From NCBI RefSeq assembly GCF_000969985.1, contig NZ_CP009526.1, positions 3,782,001-3,846,000 on the forward strand: a DNA stretch of 64,000 nucleotides, read 5' to 3'. Position numbers and translations under genes: made by a program. Source of the DNA: Methanosarcina barkeri str. Wiesmoor. Lineage in GTDB: Archaea; Halobacteriota; Methanosarcinia; Methanosarcinales; Methanosarcinaceae. Below, one piece after another: positions 36,226 through 46,478 of the stretch. Positions within the stretch are counted from its first letter, which is position 1, and every line of letters begins with the position of its first letter. The notes under the pieces are model-generated. The model was not told the origin of the DNA. It made no database searches and worked only from the letters and a program-made list of their open reading frames with translations.

Positions 36226-38106
36226 ATGAGTAAATTGAAAATATTAATGGTTTGTTTAACCTTGCTCCTGGTGGCGGCTGTTCTGCCGGCGCTGGGTTCA
36301 GACTGGCCTCAGTTCCAGAAAGACCAAGTACACAGTGGAATTACAGGAGACAGTGCTCCAATAACCGCCCCGAACTTGACTATATCCTGGGTGAATGATA
36401 CCGTTATTCCTGCAGACAGGATGGCCGGAATTGACGCGAGTCCAATTGTGTATAATGGCTCTGTTTATGCGGTTACATCAGAAGGTAAGCTTTTCAAATA
36501 CTCTCTGGATGGAACGGCAGCCGGAGGAAACTGGCCGGTTAGCTTTGTCACTAACCCTAATGATTGGGATTTCCAGCTTGCTACACCGGCAGCATGCAAC
36601 GGTTATATCTATGTGTTGGATTCCGGGTCCCCGTATCGGACAGTTCCTCATGACGACCTCTATGCTATCAATGCAGATACAGGAGTAATTGTTGATAGGG
36701 TGAATATAACTGACTATAACTACACTCAGTTTAATACCCCAATTACTTGTAGCTGCGATGGCAAACACATTCTCTTCGGTTCTATGAACATTACCACAAA
36801 TTATACGACCTGGGTCACGAGCTACCTTGATGGAGATTACTACTGTTACAATATCACTGACGTCAGTAATATTATACCGAGTTGGAGCCCCCATCATTCT
36901 TCAAACGGGTATTACTGGGCAGGTGCAGCAGTTATCGGGGATTATGCAGTATTTGGAAATGAATCCGGTGGACTTGTTTCGATAAACTATACAGGCTCAG
37001 TGGTCGATGAAGTCGATGCTTCAGATGTCTATGGCTTTGACGTGGGATCAATCCGTTCCTCTGTGACTTACAGCAATGAGACTGTGATTTCCGACGATGA
37101 GACCGGCAGGATCTATTTCACTTCTTATAATTCCTCTGTGAATGGAAGTTGCTATGCGCTAGGCTTCAATGCCACTACGGGTCATTTTATCACAGCTGAC
37201 AACTGCAGCAGATTCATCGGATACAGCACCTCCACTCCCGCATATTACAACGGCAGGATCTATGTGGGCTCAAGTAACGGGCTCTATTGCTTGAACGCGA
37301 CGACTCTACTTCCGATCTGGCCTACTCCCACTTCTGTAGGCGTTGTTCAGAGCTCTCCCGCAATATCAACCTTCTATGGTCTGGGCAACGAGTATATTTA
37401 TGTCACCACAAACTCTCTACTCGGTGGCATCTATTGTGTGAACAGTAGTGGTGATGTAGTCTGGAATGGAACCTCCACCTATTACGACAACGACGAGTAT
37501 GCAAGTCTAAGTCTGGCTGGAGCTGCCATTTCAGGTGGCAGGGTCTTCTATGGAAACGACGAGGGAGTTCTCCACGGCCGTGCCAACTATACTCTCTATG
37601 ACTTTAGTGTTGGAGCTAGTGTGGATAAATGGGCTTACAAGTACCAAGTGAATCCTAATCCGCCCAACACTAACGTTGAACCAAATATAGAGTTCACCAC
37701 CGGAGAATATGCAAACATTGCGGCAGATGACGGAATCTACGCATCTCATGAAACAACTACTGAGAATTATTCCGCTGCACATCGGTTTGTATTCAAGATT
37801 GATGACAATGAGAAGCCATGGATCACCGCTATCAATGTGGCATGGAATGGTAAGGCATGGCATGATACTGGAGATCCAGGTGCCACGCTGTACATCTGGA
37901 ACGGCACAGGATATGAAGAACTGGATGATGATGCAAACAGTCAAGATGAATTTTGGTTGATTGGTGAAAAAACATCAAACATTAGTAATTACATTGACAG
38001 TTCGAACAATGTAACTATACTGGTTGTGCAGAACGATAAGGATGATGGAGAAGATGAACGTTCACACATTTGGACAGATTATGTTAAATTGGTGGCAACA
38101 CCATAA
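36226..38106 (+). CDS. Exported PQQ-type beta-propeller protein
   Basis: The 626-residue protein has a signal peptide (SKLKILMVCLTLLLVAAVLPAL) and starts its mature part with SDWPQFQKDQVHSGITGDSA, as do the giant paralogues. Residues about 40-450 form a PQQ-like propeller (LFKYSLDGTAAGGNWP, YCYNITDVS, GLVSINYTG, LYCLNATTLLPIW, GIYCVNSSGDVVW). The C-terminal domain (about 460-626: HRFVFKIDDNEKPWITAI, GATLYIWNGTGYEELDDD, HIWTDYVKLVATP) is a beta-rich unit also found in the 46.5-kb paralogue. PQQ-binding or dehydrogenase residues are not evident, so a structural or adhesive role is more likely. Many Asn-X-Ser/Thr sites suggest glycosylation. Preceded by the tandem RNA leader. Confidence 0.9.
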   Translation: MSKLKILMVCLTLLLVAAVLPALGSDWPQFQKDQVHSGITGDSAPITAPNLTISWVNDTVIPADRMAGIDASPIVYNGSVYAVTSEGKLFKYSLDGTAAGGNWPVSFVTNPNDWDFQLATPAACNGYIYVLDSGSPYRTVPHDDLYAINADTGVIVDRVNITDYNYTQFNTPITCSCDGKHILFGSMNITTNYTTWVTSYLDGDYYCYNITDVSNIIPSWSPHHSSNGYYWAGAAVIGDYAVFGNESGGLVSINYTGSVVDEVDASDVYGFDVGSIRSSVTYSNETVISDDETGRIYFTSYNSSVNGSCYALGFNATTGHFITADNCSRFIGYSTSTPAYYNGRIYVGSSNGLYCLNATTLLPIWPTPTSVGVVQSSPAISTFYGLGNEYIYVTTNSLLGGIYCVNSSGDVVWNGTSTYYDNDEYASLSLAGAAISGGRVFYGNDEGVLHGRANYTLYDFSVGASVDKWAYKYQVNPNPPNTNVEPNIEFTTGEYANIAADDGIYASHETTTENYSAAHRFVFKIDDNEKPWITAINVAWNGKAWHDTGDPGATLYIWNGTGYEELDDDANSQDEFWLIGEKTSNISNYIDSSNNVTILVVQNDKDDGEDERSHIWTDYVKLVATP

Positions 38107-38645
38107 CATAATCCACTTTTCTTTTTTGGGAGTTCATTCTCCTTTGTAAATTTGCTGGCACTATTGCTTAATGCTACAGACTCTATTAGAATACGAGCTT
38201 TAAATTATTATTCATTGGTCATCGGTTAAGGAATTTTCTTGCCTGAAAGCTATCGATTTTGCATTAGAAGCCAGACTTAAATTTTGGCCTGTTTACATGA
38301 AATCGATACCCTGTTACAGCTCGTAATTTATTAAAATATTTGACAAATGTTGAGGAAATTGACGTAATTGTCACGATTCCTCACTTAACCGAAGACGCAT
38401 AAATTATTATTCAGGGCTTTCAAAGATGTGCGAAGAATACGTCTGTTGATAACGAAAATCCGTAGTACCTAATAAAATATAGCGATTTTAAAAACAAAAA
38501 AATATTAAAGTTCGATAATATCGCTATCACACGGGCCATTTTTTTAATCAAAACAGGAACTGTACAGTCTATTGTTAGTGTTTTTTCACGATCCTTGAAA
38601 TATGAGTTATTGAATATTCAACATTGAAAAACAGAAGGTGGTAAT
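38107..38645. other. Gene-free stretch containing one copy of a 145-bp repeat
   Basis: Positions 38253-38402 are almost identical to 57718-57866. Inside it TGAGGAA (38351-38357) and TTCCTCA (38377-38383) bracket a nested TGAC/GTCA, forming a stem-loop. Another possible hairpin (ATAGCGAT with ATATCGCTAT) lies near 38475-38525. No RNA motif of the leader type is present before the gene at 38646. Confidence 0.65.
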
Positions 38646-41600
38646 ACGAAAAATATATTTTATTCTATTTTGATAATTGCATTATTAAGTGCAATAATGG
38701 TAATGTCACCGGCGTCGGCGAAGACCTGGAATGTAGACACATCGCAGGAAATCTTGGATGCCCTGAATAATTGTGCGGACGGAGATACTATCTTTGTCAT
38801 GAATGGGGTATACGAAATAGGTGCTAATAAAAATATTCATGCACCGAATGTAACATTCATGGGTGAGAGCAGAGATGGAGTGATTATTAAGTCCAATAAC
38901 CAGATATTAAGTGTAGGGGGAAATAGTGGGGCAGCACCAAATTGTGTGATAGAAAATTTCACAGGAATGGTACTAACGCAAATGTCCAATGGAATTTCAA
39001 TCTCCTCTAATAGTCCGGGTTGTATAGTTCAAAATGTGGAAATTAACGTTCCAATCAACCCAATACGCATCGAAAGCAGTGAATGTATCGTCCGGAATTG
39101 TATTTTTGATGGTTGCTATAATACTGGTTGTCTTATTAAAGGAAAAAACGTAACTTTGAAGAATAATACAATTTCAAATACAACTTCAACTTATGCTCTA
39201 TATCTCTATACAGACGCAACGGCTGTTATTGAGGATAATATTTTCAAGGACAATAATTGCAGAACACTTTACATAAGAGGAGAAAACTCCGCAGTTGCAA
39301 ACAACACTTTTCTAAACAACCAGGGAGAAATAATTAGGTTTTATAAGTCAACTGCCACGAATAATACTATAACAAGAAACAATATAGCTTCAAATGAAGT
39401 TATTATAAATTTCAAGGATGCAGGTAATGGCAATAAAATATTCCTGAATAATTTCGTGAACAATTCTGGTGGTATGTCCGGTACACTTCCATCCGTAACT
39501 TACTGGAACTCCACCGAACCCATAGAATACACCTATAACGGTACAACTTACACCGGATACCTGGGCAACTTCTGGGGCACCGCCTATGATGAATCTGACG
39601 GTGACGGAAACGGAATCGGTGACTCCTCCTATACTGTACCTTCCAGTTTTGGTACTGACTACTCTCCCCTGATGTCTCCAAAAGAGAACTACGGGACTTC
39701 AGAAACGAACGGTTCTTCCTCAGCTCCATCTGCAGATTTTTCAGCAACTCCAACTTCTGGAACCGCCCCGCTTGCGGTTAACTTCACTGATCAATCTACA
39801 GGCACACCGACATCCTGGAAATGGGATTTCGGCGACGGTGCCGACTCTACCGAGCAGAATGTCTCACACACTTATACTTCAGACGGGACTTACACTGTCA
39901 ACCTTAAAGTTTCCAATTCAGCCGGGAACGACATCGAAATAAAGAACAACTATATCACGGTAAACAACGAATCCGAGTGGCTTGAATTCCAGAAAGACAG
40001 CTCCCACACCGGATACACTTTCAGCTCTGCCCCAATCAAAGACCCAAAAGTCCTCTGGCAAAACCTGACTTCTTCGGAGCAGGAACCCTGCGGGAGCGGA
40101 GGCATCAATGTTCCTCCAGTGATTTCCGGAAATACGGTTTTCGTAACTGCCGGCAACGCCTCTATCTGGGCCTTTGATAAAGATACCGGCGCTCATATCT
40201 GGTCAAAAGAGCTGGGCGGCAGTTTAACACAGACAGCAACTCCTGCCCTTGGAGACGGAAAACTCTTTGTCCCTACCCTTGGAGGAGACCTCTACGCACT
40301 TGACCCTGAAAACGGAAGTGAGTTATGGAACACACATGTAACCGACAGCAGCTTTGAGTGTCCCCTTACTTATTCAGACCACAAGCTCTACATCGGAGAC
40401 GGGCTTGAAGGAGGAAACGGAACCAAATACTACTACTGCTACGATGACAATGGTAGCTTCGTCTGGAAACACGAAAACACAAACACTGCAGGCTTTATCT
40501 GGAGCGGGAGCGTAGTTGTCGGAAATTACATGGTTTACCCGGTTTTCGAAGGTAAATTGGTCTGTCTCGATAAGGATACAGGAACCTTTGTAGATCAGGT
40601 TGATTTCAGTAACAGTTCCGATGTCTCCTTTGCACTAACCGATCCGGGCATGTTCCGAAGTTCAGTAACATACGCTAACGGCGCCCTGTACACATCCTCG
40701 GAAAGAGGACAGGAAACCGGTTACTGCTTCAAAGTCGGTTTTGATCCAGATACAGGCCAGTTCCTGGACAGCGGCTGGGCAGCTTCAATAGGTTTCTCGA
40801 CCTCGACCCCGACCGTTTATGACGGCAGGGTCTATGTAGGACACGGAGAACACGGCGAAACCGGATCCATGTTCTGCCTGAATGATTCTGACGGATCGGT
40901 AATCTGGAAGACTCCGGTTAGCGGAGGAGTCAAATCTTCACCTGTCATTTCTATTGAAAACAACGAGCCCTACATCTACTTCACCGAAGCTATCTCTGAC
41001 GGCTCAATTTACTGCCTGAACCCTGACGGAACCCTTGCCTGGCACTACAACCCACCTGAGGATGATGCATATACTCTGCAAGGGGCAGCCCTTTCCGAGG
41101 ACAAGGTTTACTACGGAACCGATAGCGGATACCTCTACTGCATCGGCCAGGGCGAAGCCCTCTCTCCAACAGCCAATTTCAGTTCGAACAAACAGACAGG
41201 TTCTTTCCCCCTAACGGTCTCCTTCAAAGACAGGTCTTTTAACGCCAACAAATTCCTTTGGGATTTCGGGGATGGAAATACTTCAACCGAAGTAAACCCT
41301 GTCCATACCTACTCTGCTGCAGGCACCTATACCGTGACCCTTACCGTTCAAAACGAGCATGGGACGGACAAGAAAATTGCTGATGACTACATTTACGCAG
41401 TAAGAACCCCGGTTACCTGGCCTGTCAAAAGCGGGGAGTCAATCCAGACAGCAATTAATGCAGCAAGTTCAGGAGACATAATCAAGGTATATCCAGGGGA
41501 ATATCACGAAGTCGTGACCATTAACAAGACCCTGACTCTCAAAGGCGTAAGAGACCCTATCCTTAACGCTTCGGGTTTCACAGGCACTTCAGGCGTAACC

Positions 41601-44600
41601 ATCAGTGCTGACGATGTTGAGTTCAACGGATTTAAAGTTACGGGAACCGGAGAAAAATGTTTTGGAATCAGTGTGTCCGCAAACAATTCTTCGATAGAAG
41701 ATAACATCATAGATAACTGTGCCGAAGGGGTGGCGTTCATGGGGACCGGAAACATCCTTCAAGGAAACACTATTTCCAACTGTTGGGACTCTGCTGCCAT
41801 GCTCGATAACACCGGAGGTAACAGACTCTACCAGAATACTTTCATCAACAACAGCGGAAAGAAGACTGGAGGTTCAAACAATCACATCTCCGGTGGTTCA
41901 GGTTCCTTCTTCCAGAGTTCCGAGCAAGTAGAATACCTGTGGAACGGACAAAAACTGACAGGATACATAGGCAATTACTATGACGACTACACCGGAAACG
42001 ATTCAAACGGGGACGGAATCGGGGATTCGGCTTACGCTGCTGATAAAGGAACCGATCAGTACCCTCTGGTGCTCCCTTACTCAAACTACGTTGAGCAGGA
42101 AAACAGCTCTATCCCTGAAAACTCCTGGTTCCAGTTCCATGGAAAGATTGACCACCTTGGTTACTCCGAAAAAGGGCCCAAGACCAACCGGATCGCATGG
42201 GTAAGTAAGGACGTTAGTGATGCTACCCTCAGTTCCTCGCCAGTGGTTGCCAAAGGTAAAGTCTTTGTGATCTCCGGTGGAGCAGGAATGGAAGAAGAGA
42301 CGACAGGTGTTGTTCAGTTAGTAGCCCTGAACGAGTCTACCGGAGACACAGTCTGGCATACCAGTATCCCGAAGACCGTACTTGGTTCCTGGGCTTCTCC
42401 TGCCTATGACAATGGCAGGGTCTTTACGGCCACCGGCCATGAACTTGGCTGTTATGATGCCGAAAACGGAGAAAAACTCTGGTGCTTCAATGATACTGTG
42501 GGAGCGGGTGCAGTTAATAGCGGACCTGCTATTGCGGACGGTATGGTGATCTTTAGCGACTGGGACGGAAGCCATTATTACTGTCTTGACGAGTATACCG
42601 GAGATTTACTCTGGAGTTTTGTAGTGGAAGGAGATGCACAGTCCGTACCTGCTTATGCCGATGGGAAATTCTACCTGACAAGCTGGGATTCCGGGGCCTC
42701 CAGACAGGGTCATGCTTACTGTGTGGATGCAGTAACCGGGAAACAGATCTGGCACATTGATGTCGAACAGAACTTCTGCGGGTCTCCTGCCTACAAGGAC
42801 GGAGTCCTTTACCTGACAACCTACAACTTCTACGGGGCAGGAGATCTTTTTGCCCTGAAAGCAAGTGACGGCAGCGTAATCTGGCAGCAAGTTATCCCAA
42901 GGACAGATTCAACTCCTGCTCTTGCCTATGGAAATGTCTACATTTCCGGAGGTTATGTCCAAGGGGGAACCCTCTGTTTCAATGCGACTACAGGCGATTC
43001 TGTCTGGTCAAACCCCCCATACATAGGAGACTGGCCTTGGTCGGTAGCTGTTGCCGATGGGCTCGCTTACGTTGGAGGTTATGCTTTTGATGCTTTCACA
43101 GGTGAAATTGTTTGGTCTACTCCTTCTGGTGGCTCTACTCCTGCGCTTTCGGATGGTATGCTTTTCATTATAGGAGACGACAAGAAAGTCTATGCCTTTA
43201 AGGACTCCTCCGTTTCACCTGTTGCCAATTTCATTGCAGATGTGACGGTCGGCGAAGCGCCGCTAGCAGTACAGTTCACCGATACTTCATCAGGTTCTCC
43301 TGCTTCCTGGGCCTGGGACTTTGAGAACGACGGCACTGTGGACTCAACTGAGCAGAACCCCTCGTATACCTATAATGCAGCTGGTAACTACACTGTCAAC
43401 CTTACGGTTATAAATGCAAACGGGACAGATTCCGAGGCCAAGACAGATTATATCACCGTATCGTCTACACCTGTAGAACCTGAACCCATTGCTGCGTTCA
43501 CTGCTGATGTGACCAGGGGTACTGTTCCTCTTACTGTCAATTTTACGGACCAATCCACAGGTACACCGACCTCCTGGCTCTGGGACTTCGGAGACGGTAC
43601 CAATGCTACCGAGCAGAATGTTTCACACACGTACATATCAGCCGGTAACTATACTGTCAATCTCACGGTTGCAAATGCTGACGGTAACGATTCTGAAGTA
43701 AAGACTGATTACGTTGTGGTAAGTGAACCACTGCCTGGAGCTCCGGTTGCAAACTTTACTGCAAATGTAACAACCGGTACAGCACCACTGACCGTAGAAT
43801 TCACAGATATCTCGACTGGCTCACCGACGGGCTGGCAGTGGGATTTCAACGATGATGGGATAATTGACAGTACTGAGCAGAATCCAGTTTACACGTATTC
43901 AACAGTAGGTAACTATACCGTCAACCTTACTGTTGTCAATGCTGACGGTAACGATTCTGAAGTAAAGACTGAATACATTGTGGTAAGTGAACCATTGCCT
44001 GGAGCTCCGGTTGCAAACTTTACTGCAACTCCGACGTCTGGTAATGCTCCTCTCACTGTCAACTTTACGGATCAGTCAACTGGCAATATCTCATCCTATG
44101 CATGGGACTTTGATAACGATGGAACAGTTGACAGCACTGAGCAGAATCCGATATACACGTATTCTGTAGCCGGTACTTACACTGTCAACCTTACGGTTTC
44201 CAATGAGGATGGAAACGATTCTGAGGTAAAAACTGAGTACATTATCGTAAGTGAACTACTTCCTGGCGCTCCGGTTGCAAACTTTACAGTCAATAAGACC
44301 AGTGGAAAGGCTCCACTTGACGTTCAGTTTACAGACGCTTCAACTGGTAATATCTCATCCTATGCATGGGACTTTGATAATGATGGAACTATAGACAGTA
44401 ACGAACAGAGTCCTTTGTATACCTACGCTTCAGCCGGTACCTACACTGTCAATCTTACGGTTGCAAATGCTAACGGTAACGATTCGGAGGTAAAAACCGG
44501 GTATATTAAGGTCTCCAGTCAATCTTCAGTAAAGCCAGTAGCTGAATTTTCTGCGTCGCCTACTTCAGGAAAAACACCATTAAAGGTTAAATTTACCGAC

Positions 44601-45515
44601 ACAAGCACTGGCTCTCCAACTTCCTGGTTCTGGAAATTTGGAGATGGATCAAAGTCATTCCACCAGAATCCTGTTCACAAGTATTCAAAGGCAGGAACAT
44701 ATACTGTGAACTTGACAGTAAAGAATGCTAAAGGCAAGAACACGGTAACAAAAACAGAATATATAAAAGTGATAACAAAACCGGTTGCAAACTTTTCTGC
44801 GAATCCAACCTCAGGAAAAACACCATTAAAGGTTAAATTTACTGACACAAGCACAGGAATACCTGCTAAATGGAGATGGGACTTTGGAGATGGAGCAAAG
44901 TCATTCCTTCAGACTCCGGTTCACAAGTATTCTAAGGCAGGAACATATACTGTTAACTTGACAGTAAAGAATGCTAAAGGCAAGAACACGGTAACAAAAA
45001 CACAATATATAAAAGTGATAACAAAACCAGCTGCAAACTTCACCAGCAGCGTTACATCAGGAAAAACGCCATTAAAGGTTAAATTTACTGACACAAGTAC
45101 AGGAATACCTGCTAAATGGAGATGGGACTTTGGAGACGGATCAGATTCATTCCACCAGAACCCGGTTCACAAGTATTCAAAGGCAGGAACATATACGGTT
45201 AACTTGACAGTAAAGAATGCTAAAGGCAAGAACACGGTAACAAAAACACAATATATAAAAGTGATAACAAAACCTGTGGCAAACTTCACCAGCAGTGTTA
45301 CATCAGGAAAAACGCCATTAAAGGTTAAATTTACTGACACAAGCACAGGAATACCTGCTAAATGGAGATGGGACTTTGGAGATGGATCAAAATCATTCCA
45401 TCAGAATCCGATTCATAAGTATTCAAAGGCAGGAACATATACTGTTAACTTGACAGTAAAGAATGCTAAAGGCAAGAACACGGTAACAAAAACACAATAT
45501 ATAAAAGTTATATAA
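38646..45515 (+). CDS. Giant beta-helix/PQQ/PKD surface protein; probable ACG start
   Basis: About 2290 residues. Domain order: NosD-type beta-helix (about 25-345), PKD, PQQ propeller (435-835), PKD, second beta-helix (920-1145), second PQQ propeller (1155-1515) and nine C-terminal PKD domains, eleven in all, each with WxWDFGDG or WDFDNDG and a TYTVNLTV strand. Probably an extracellular filament or adhesin. The start is unusual: the first standard start in frame is TTG 38670, which would cut off the charged head of the signal peptide. AAGGTGG lies 4-5 nt before an in-frame ACG at 38646, giving (M)KNIFYSILIIALLSAIMVM, a normal signal peptide. No C-terminal anchor is seen. Last PKD units are nearly identical to those of the two other giant genes. 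Confidence 0.88.
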   Translation, partial: TKNIFYSILIIALLSAIMVMSPASAKTWNVDTSQEILDALNNCADGDTIFVMNGVYEIGANKNIHAPNVTFMGESRDGVIIKSNNQILSVGGNSGAAPNCVIENFTGMVLTQMSNGISISSNSPGCIVQNVEINVPINPIRIESSECIVRNCIFDGCYNTGCLIKGKNVTLKNNTISNTTSTYALYLYTDATAVIEDNIFKDNNCRTLYIRGENSAVANNTFLNNQGEIIRFYKSTATNNTITRNNIASNEVIINFKDAGNGNKIFLNNFVNNSGGMSGTLPSVTYWNSTEPIEYTYNGTTYTGYLGNFWGTAYDESDGDGNGIGDSSYTVPSSFGTDYSPLMSPKENYGTSETNGSSSAPSADFSATPTSGTAPLAVNFTDQSTGTPTSWKWDFGDGADSTEQNVSHTYTSDGTYTVNLKVSNSAGNDIEIKNNYITVNNESEWLEFQKDSSHTGYTFSSAPIKDPKVLWQNLTSSEQEPCGSGGINVPPVISGNTVFVTAGNASIWAFDKDTGAHIWSKELGGSLTQTATPALGDGKLFVPTLGGDLYALDPENGSELWNTHVTDSSFECPLTYSDHKLYIGDGLEGGNGTKYYYCYDDNGSFVWKHENTNTAGFIWSGSVVVGNYMVYPVFEGKLVCLDKDTGTFVDQVDFSNSSDVSFALTDPGMFRSSVTYANGALYTSSERGQETGYCFKVGFDPDTGQFLDSGWAASIGFSTSTPTVYDGRVYVGHGEHGETGSMFCLNDSDGSVIWKTPVSGGVKSSPVISIENNEPYIYFTEAISDGSIYCLNPDGTLAWHYNPPEDDAYTLQGAALSEDKVYYGTDSGYLYCIGQGEALSPTANFSSNKQTGSFPLTVSFKDRSFNANKFLWDFGDGNTSTEVNPVHTYSAAGTYTVTLTVQNEHGTDKKIADDYIYAVRTPVTWPVKSGESIQTAINAASSGDIIKVYPGEYHEVVTINKTLTLKGVRDPILNASGFTGTSGVTISADDVEFNGFKVTGTGEKCFGISVSANNSSIEDNIIDNCAEGVAFMGTGNILQGNTISNCWDSAAMLDNTGGNRLYQNTFINNSGKKTGGSNNHISGGSGSFFQSSEQVEYLWNGQKLTGYIGNYYDDYTGNDSNGDGIGDSAYAADKGTDQYPLVLPYSNYVEQENSSIPENSWFQFHGKIDHLGYSEKGPKTNRIAWVSKDVSDATLSSSPVVAKGKVFVISGGAGMEEETTGVVQLVALNESTGDTVWHTSIPKTVLGSWASPAYDNGRVFTATGHELGCYDAENGEKLWCFNDTVGAGAVNSGPAIADGMVIFSDWDGSHYYCLDEYTGDLLWSFVVEGDAQSVPAYADGKFYLTSWDSGASRQGHAYCVDAVTGKQIWHIDVEQNFCGSPAYKDGVLYLTTYNFYGAGDLFALKASDGSVIWQQVIPRTDSTPALAYGNVYISGGYVQGGTLCFNATTGDSVWSNPPYIGDWPWSVAVADGLAYVGGYAFDAFTGEIVWSTPSGGSTPALSDGMLFIIGDDKKVYAFKDSSVSPVANFIADVTVGEAPLAVQFTDTSSGSPASWAWDFENDGTVDSTEQNPSYTYNAAGNYTVNLTVINANGTDSEAKTDYITVSSTPVEPEPIAAFTADVTRGTVPLTVNFTDQSTGTPTSWLWDFGDGTNATEQNVSHTYISAGNYTVNLTVANADGNDSEVKTDYVVVSEPLPGAPVANFTANVTTGTAPLTVEFTDISTGSPTGWQWDFNDDGIIDSTEQNPVYTYSTVGNYTVNLTVVNADGNDSEVKTEYIVVSEPLPGAPVANFTATPTSGNAPLTVNFTDQSTGNISSYAWDFDNDGTVDSTEQNPIYTYSVAGTYTVNLTVSNEDGNDSEVKTEYIIVSELLPGAPVANFTVNKTSGKAPLDVQFTDASTGNISSYAWDFDNDGTIDSNEQSPLYTYASAGTYTVNLTVANANGNDSEVKTGYIKVSSQSSVKPVAEFSASPTSGKTPLKVKFTDTSTGSPTSWFWKFGDGSKSFHQNPVHKYSKAGTYTVNLTVKNAKGKNTVTKTEYIKVITKPVANFSANPTSGKTPLKVKFTDTSTGIPAKWRWDFGDGAKSFLQTPVHKYSKAGTYTVNLTVKNAKGKNTVTKTQYIKVITKPAANFTSSVTSGKTPLKVKFTDTSTGIPAKWRWDFGDGSDSFHQNPVHKYSKAGTYTVNLTVKNAKGKNTVTKTQYIKVITKPVANFTSSVTSGKTPLKVKFTDTSTGIPAKWRWDFGDGSKSFHQNPIHKYSKAGTYTVNLTVKNAKGKNTVTKTQYIKVI

Positions 45516-45659
45516 AAATTGTAATAAAACCAGTTGCTTAAAGGAAAAAAAGGAATGTATGGGAAAAGGAACGAAAGAACGAAGGAAAATAGAGAAAAAC
45601 TTTCTCATATCCAGCTGATTATGCTGGTTCCGGAAACAAAAAAAGGATGATAACCTCTA

Positions 45660-45703
45660 GGAGGAGGCGGCTAAATAAGGCTGTTTTCCTCCTTTCTTTT
45701 TTG
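45660..45703 (+). terminator. Terminator after the second giant surface gene
   Basis: GGAGGAGGCGGCT pairs with GGCTGTTTTCCTCC around TAAATAA (wobble pairs included), followed by TTTCTTTTTT; the counterpart of the terminator at 35349. Confidence 0.82.
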
Positions 45704-45759
45704 AAAATTAAATTTCAAGATTTATACTAAAAGAGATAGGAGAGAAATTGTTAGTTAAC

Positions 45760-45779
45760 TGGCTAAGAATAATTAGCCA
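45760..45779 (+). promoter_or_regulatory. Palindrome at the head of the third leader
   Basis: Same TGGCTAA-GAATAA-TTAGCCA sequence as at 35450. Two copies of the 19-bp CAATTAGTTCAATCAGATA repeat follow at about 45810-45848. Confidence 0.5.
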
Positions 45780-45907
45780 AAGATTTTTATCTATAGAACT
45801 CAAAAATAATCAATTAGTTCAATCAGATACAATTAGTTCAATCAGATACATTTCAGGAAATATCAAAATTTCCGCAGCATATGTTCCAGATAAATTTTTA
45901 AAACTCC

Positions 45908-46023
45908 AGTTGTTCTGGCACTTCAAAAAGGTCCGAAACCTTATCTGACTGCAATATGAAATTCAAAATGCAGACAGGCTCTTCCGCTCAGACCAACTGA
46001 CAACCCTATGAAAATACAGGAGG
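45908..46023 (+). promoter_or_regulatory. Structured RNA motif, copy E (first of a tandem pair)
   Basis: Nearly identical to copy C: AGTTGTTCTG (45908-45917) with CAGACCAACT (45989-45998), TCCGAA-loop hairpin, CTGCA/TGCAG hairpin, and AACCCTATGAAAATACAGGAGG. Confidence 0.82.
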
Positions 46024-46321
46024 TCTTCAAAAAGATAAGAAATTGAGTACTTATTTTTCTTTACACGGTTCTATGCCTGAATTTGTTCCATAAACTGGAA
46101 AGTCAGGTGCGTTCTTCAGCAAAAAATATTCATTAGTAATCTATAATTTTTGCCTAAAGAGTATTTTTAATTTTTAATTAGAGTCGTGTTTTATCAGATC
46201 AGCATTTTTCCGGATTTTGAAACGCTGTATCTTCTGCATGATCCCCGGAATTTCCAAAAACAATTACTATAAAGCCGGTTGATCCCCAAAAATCCGTAAG
46301 ACTCAAAAACAGGAAAAAATC

Positions 46322-46468
46322 CAGCCTTTCCTGCTTTCTTCAAAAGTCCGAAAAATCCCTAAACCAAAAAATTCCCCCATCCGATCAAACCTCCCTTTGA
46401 ACATTCGGGAGACCCGATATTTCCGCGCAGGCAAGCTGAAACCATTAAAAGTCCCAGAAAAATAGGAG
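46322..46468 (+). promoter_or_regulatory. Structured RNA motif, copy F, next to the start of the 46.5-kb gene
   Basis: Nearly identical to copy D: CAGC/GCTG plus CCTGC/GCAGG, TTCCGC, and AATAGGAG before ATG 46479. The middle domain also recurs at about 46205-46300. Confidence 0.8.
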
Positions 46469-46478
46469 AAATAAAACT

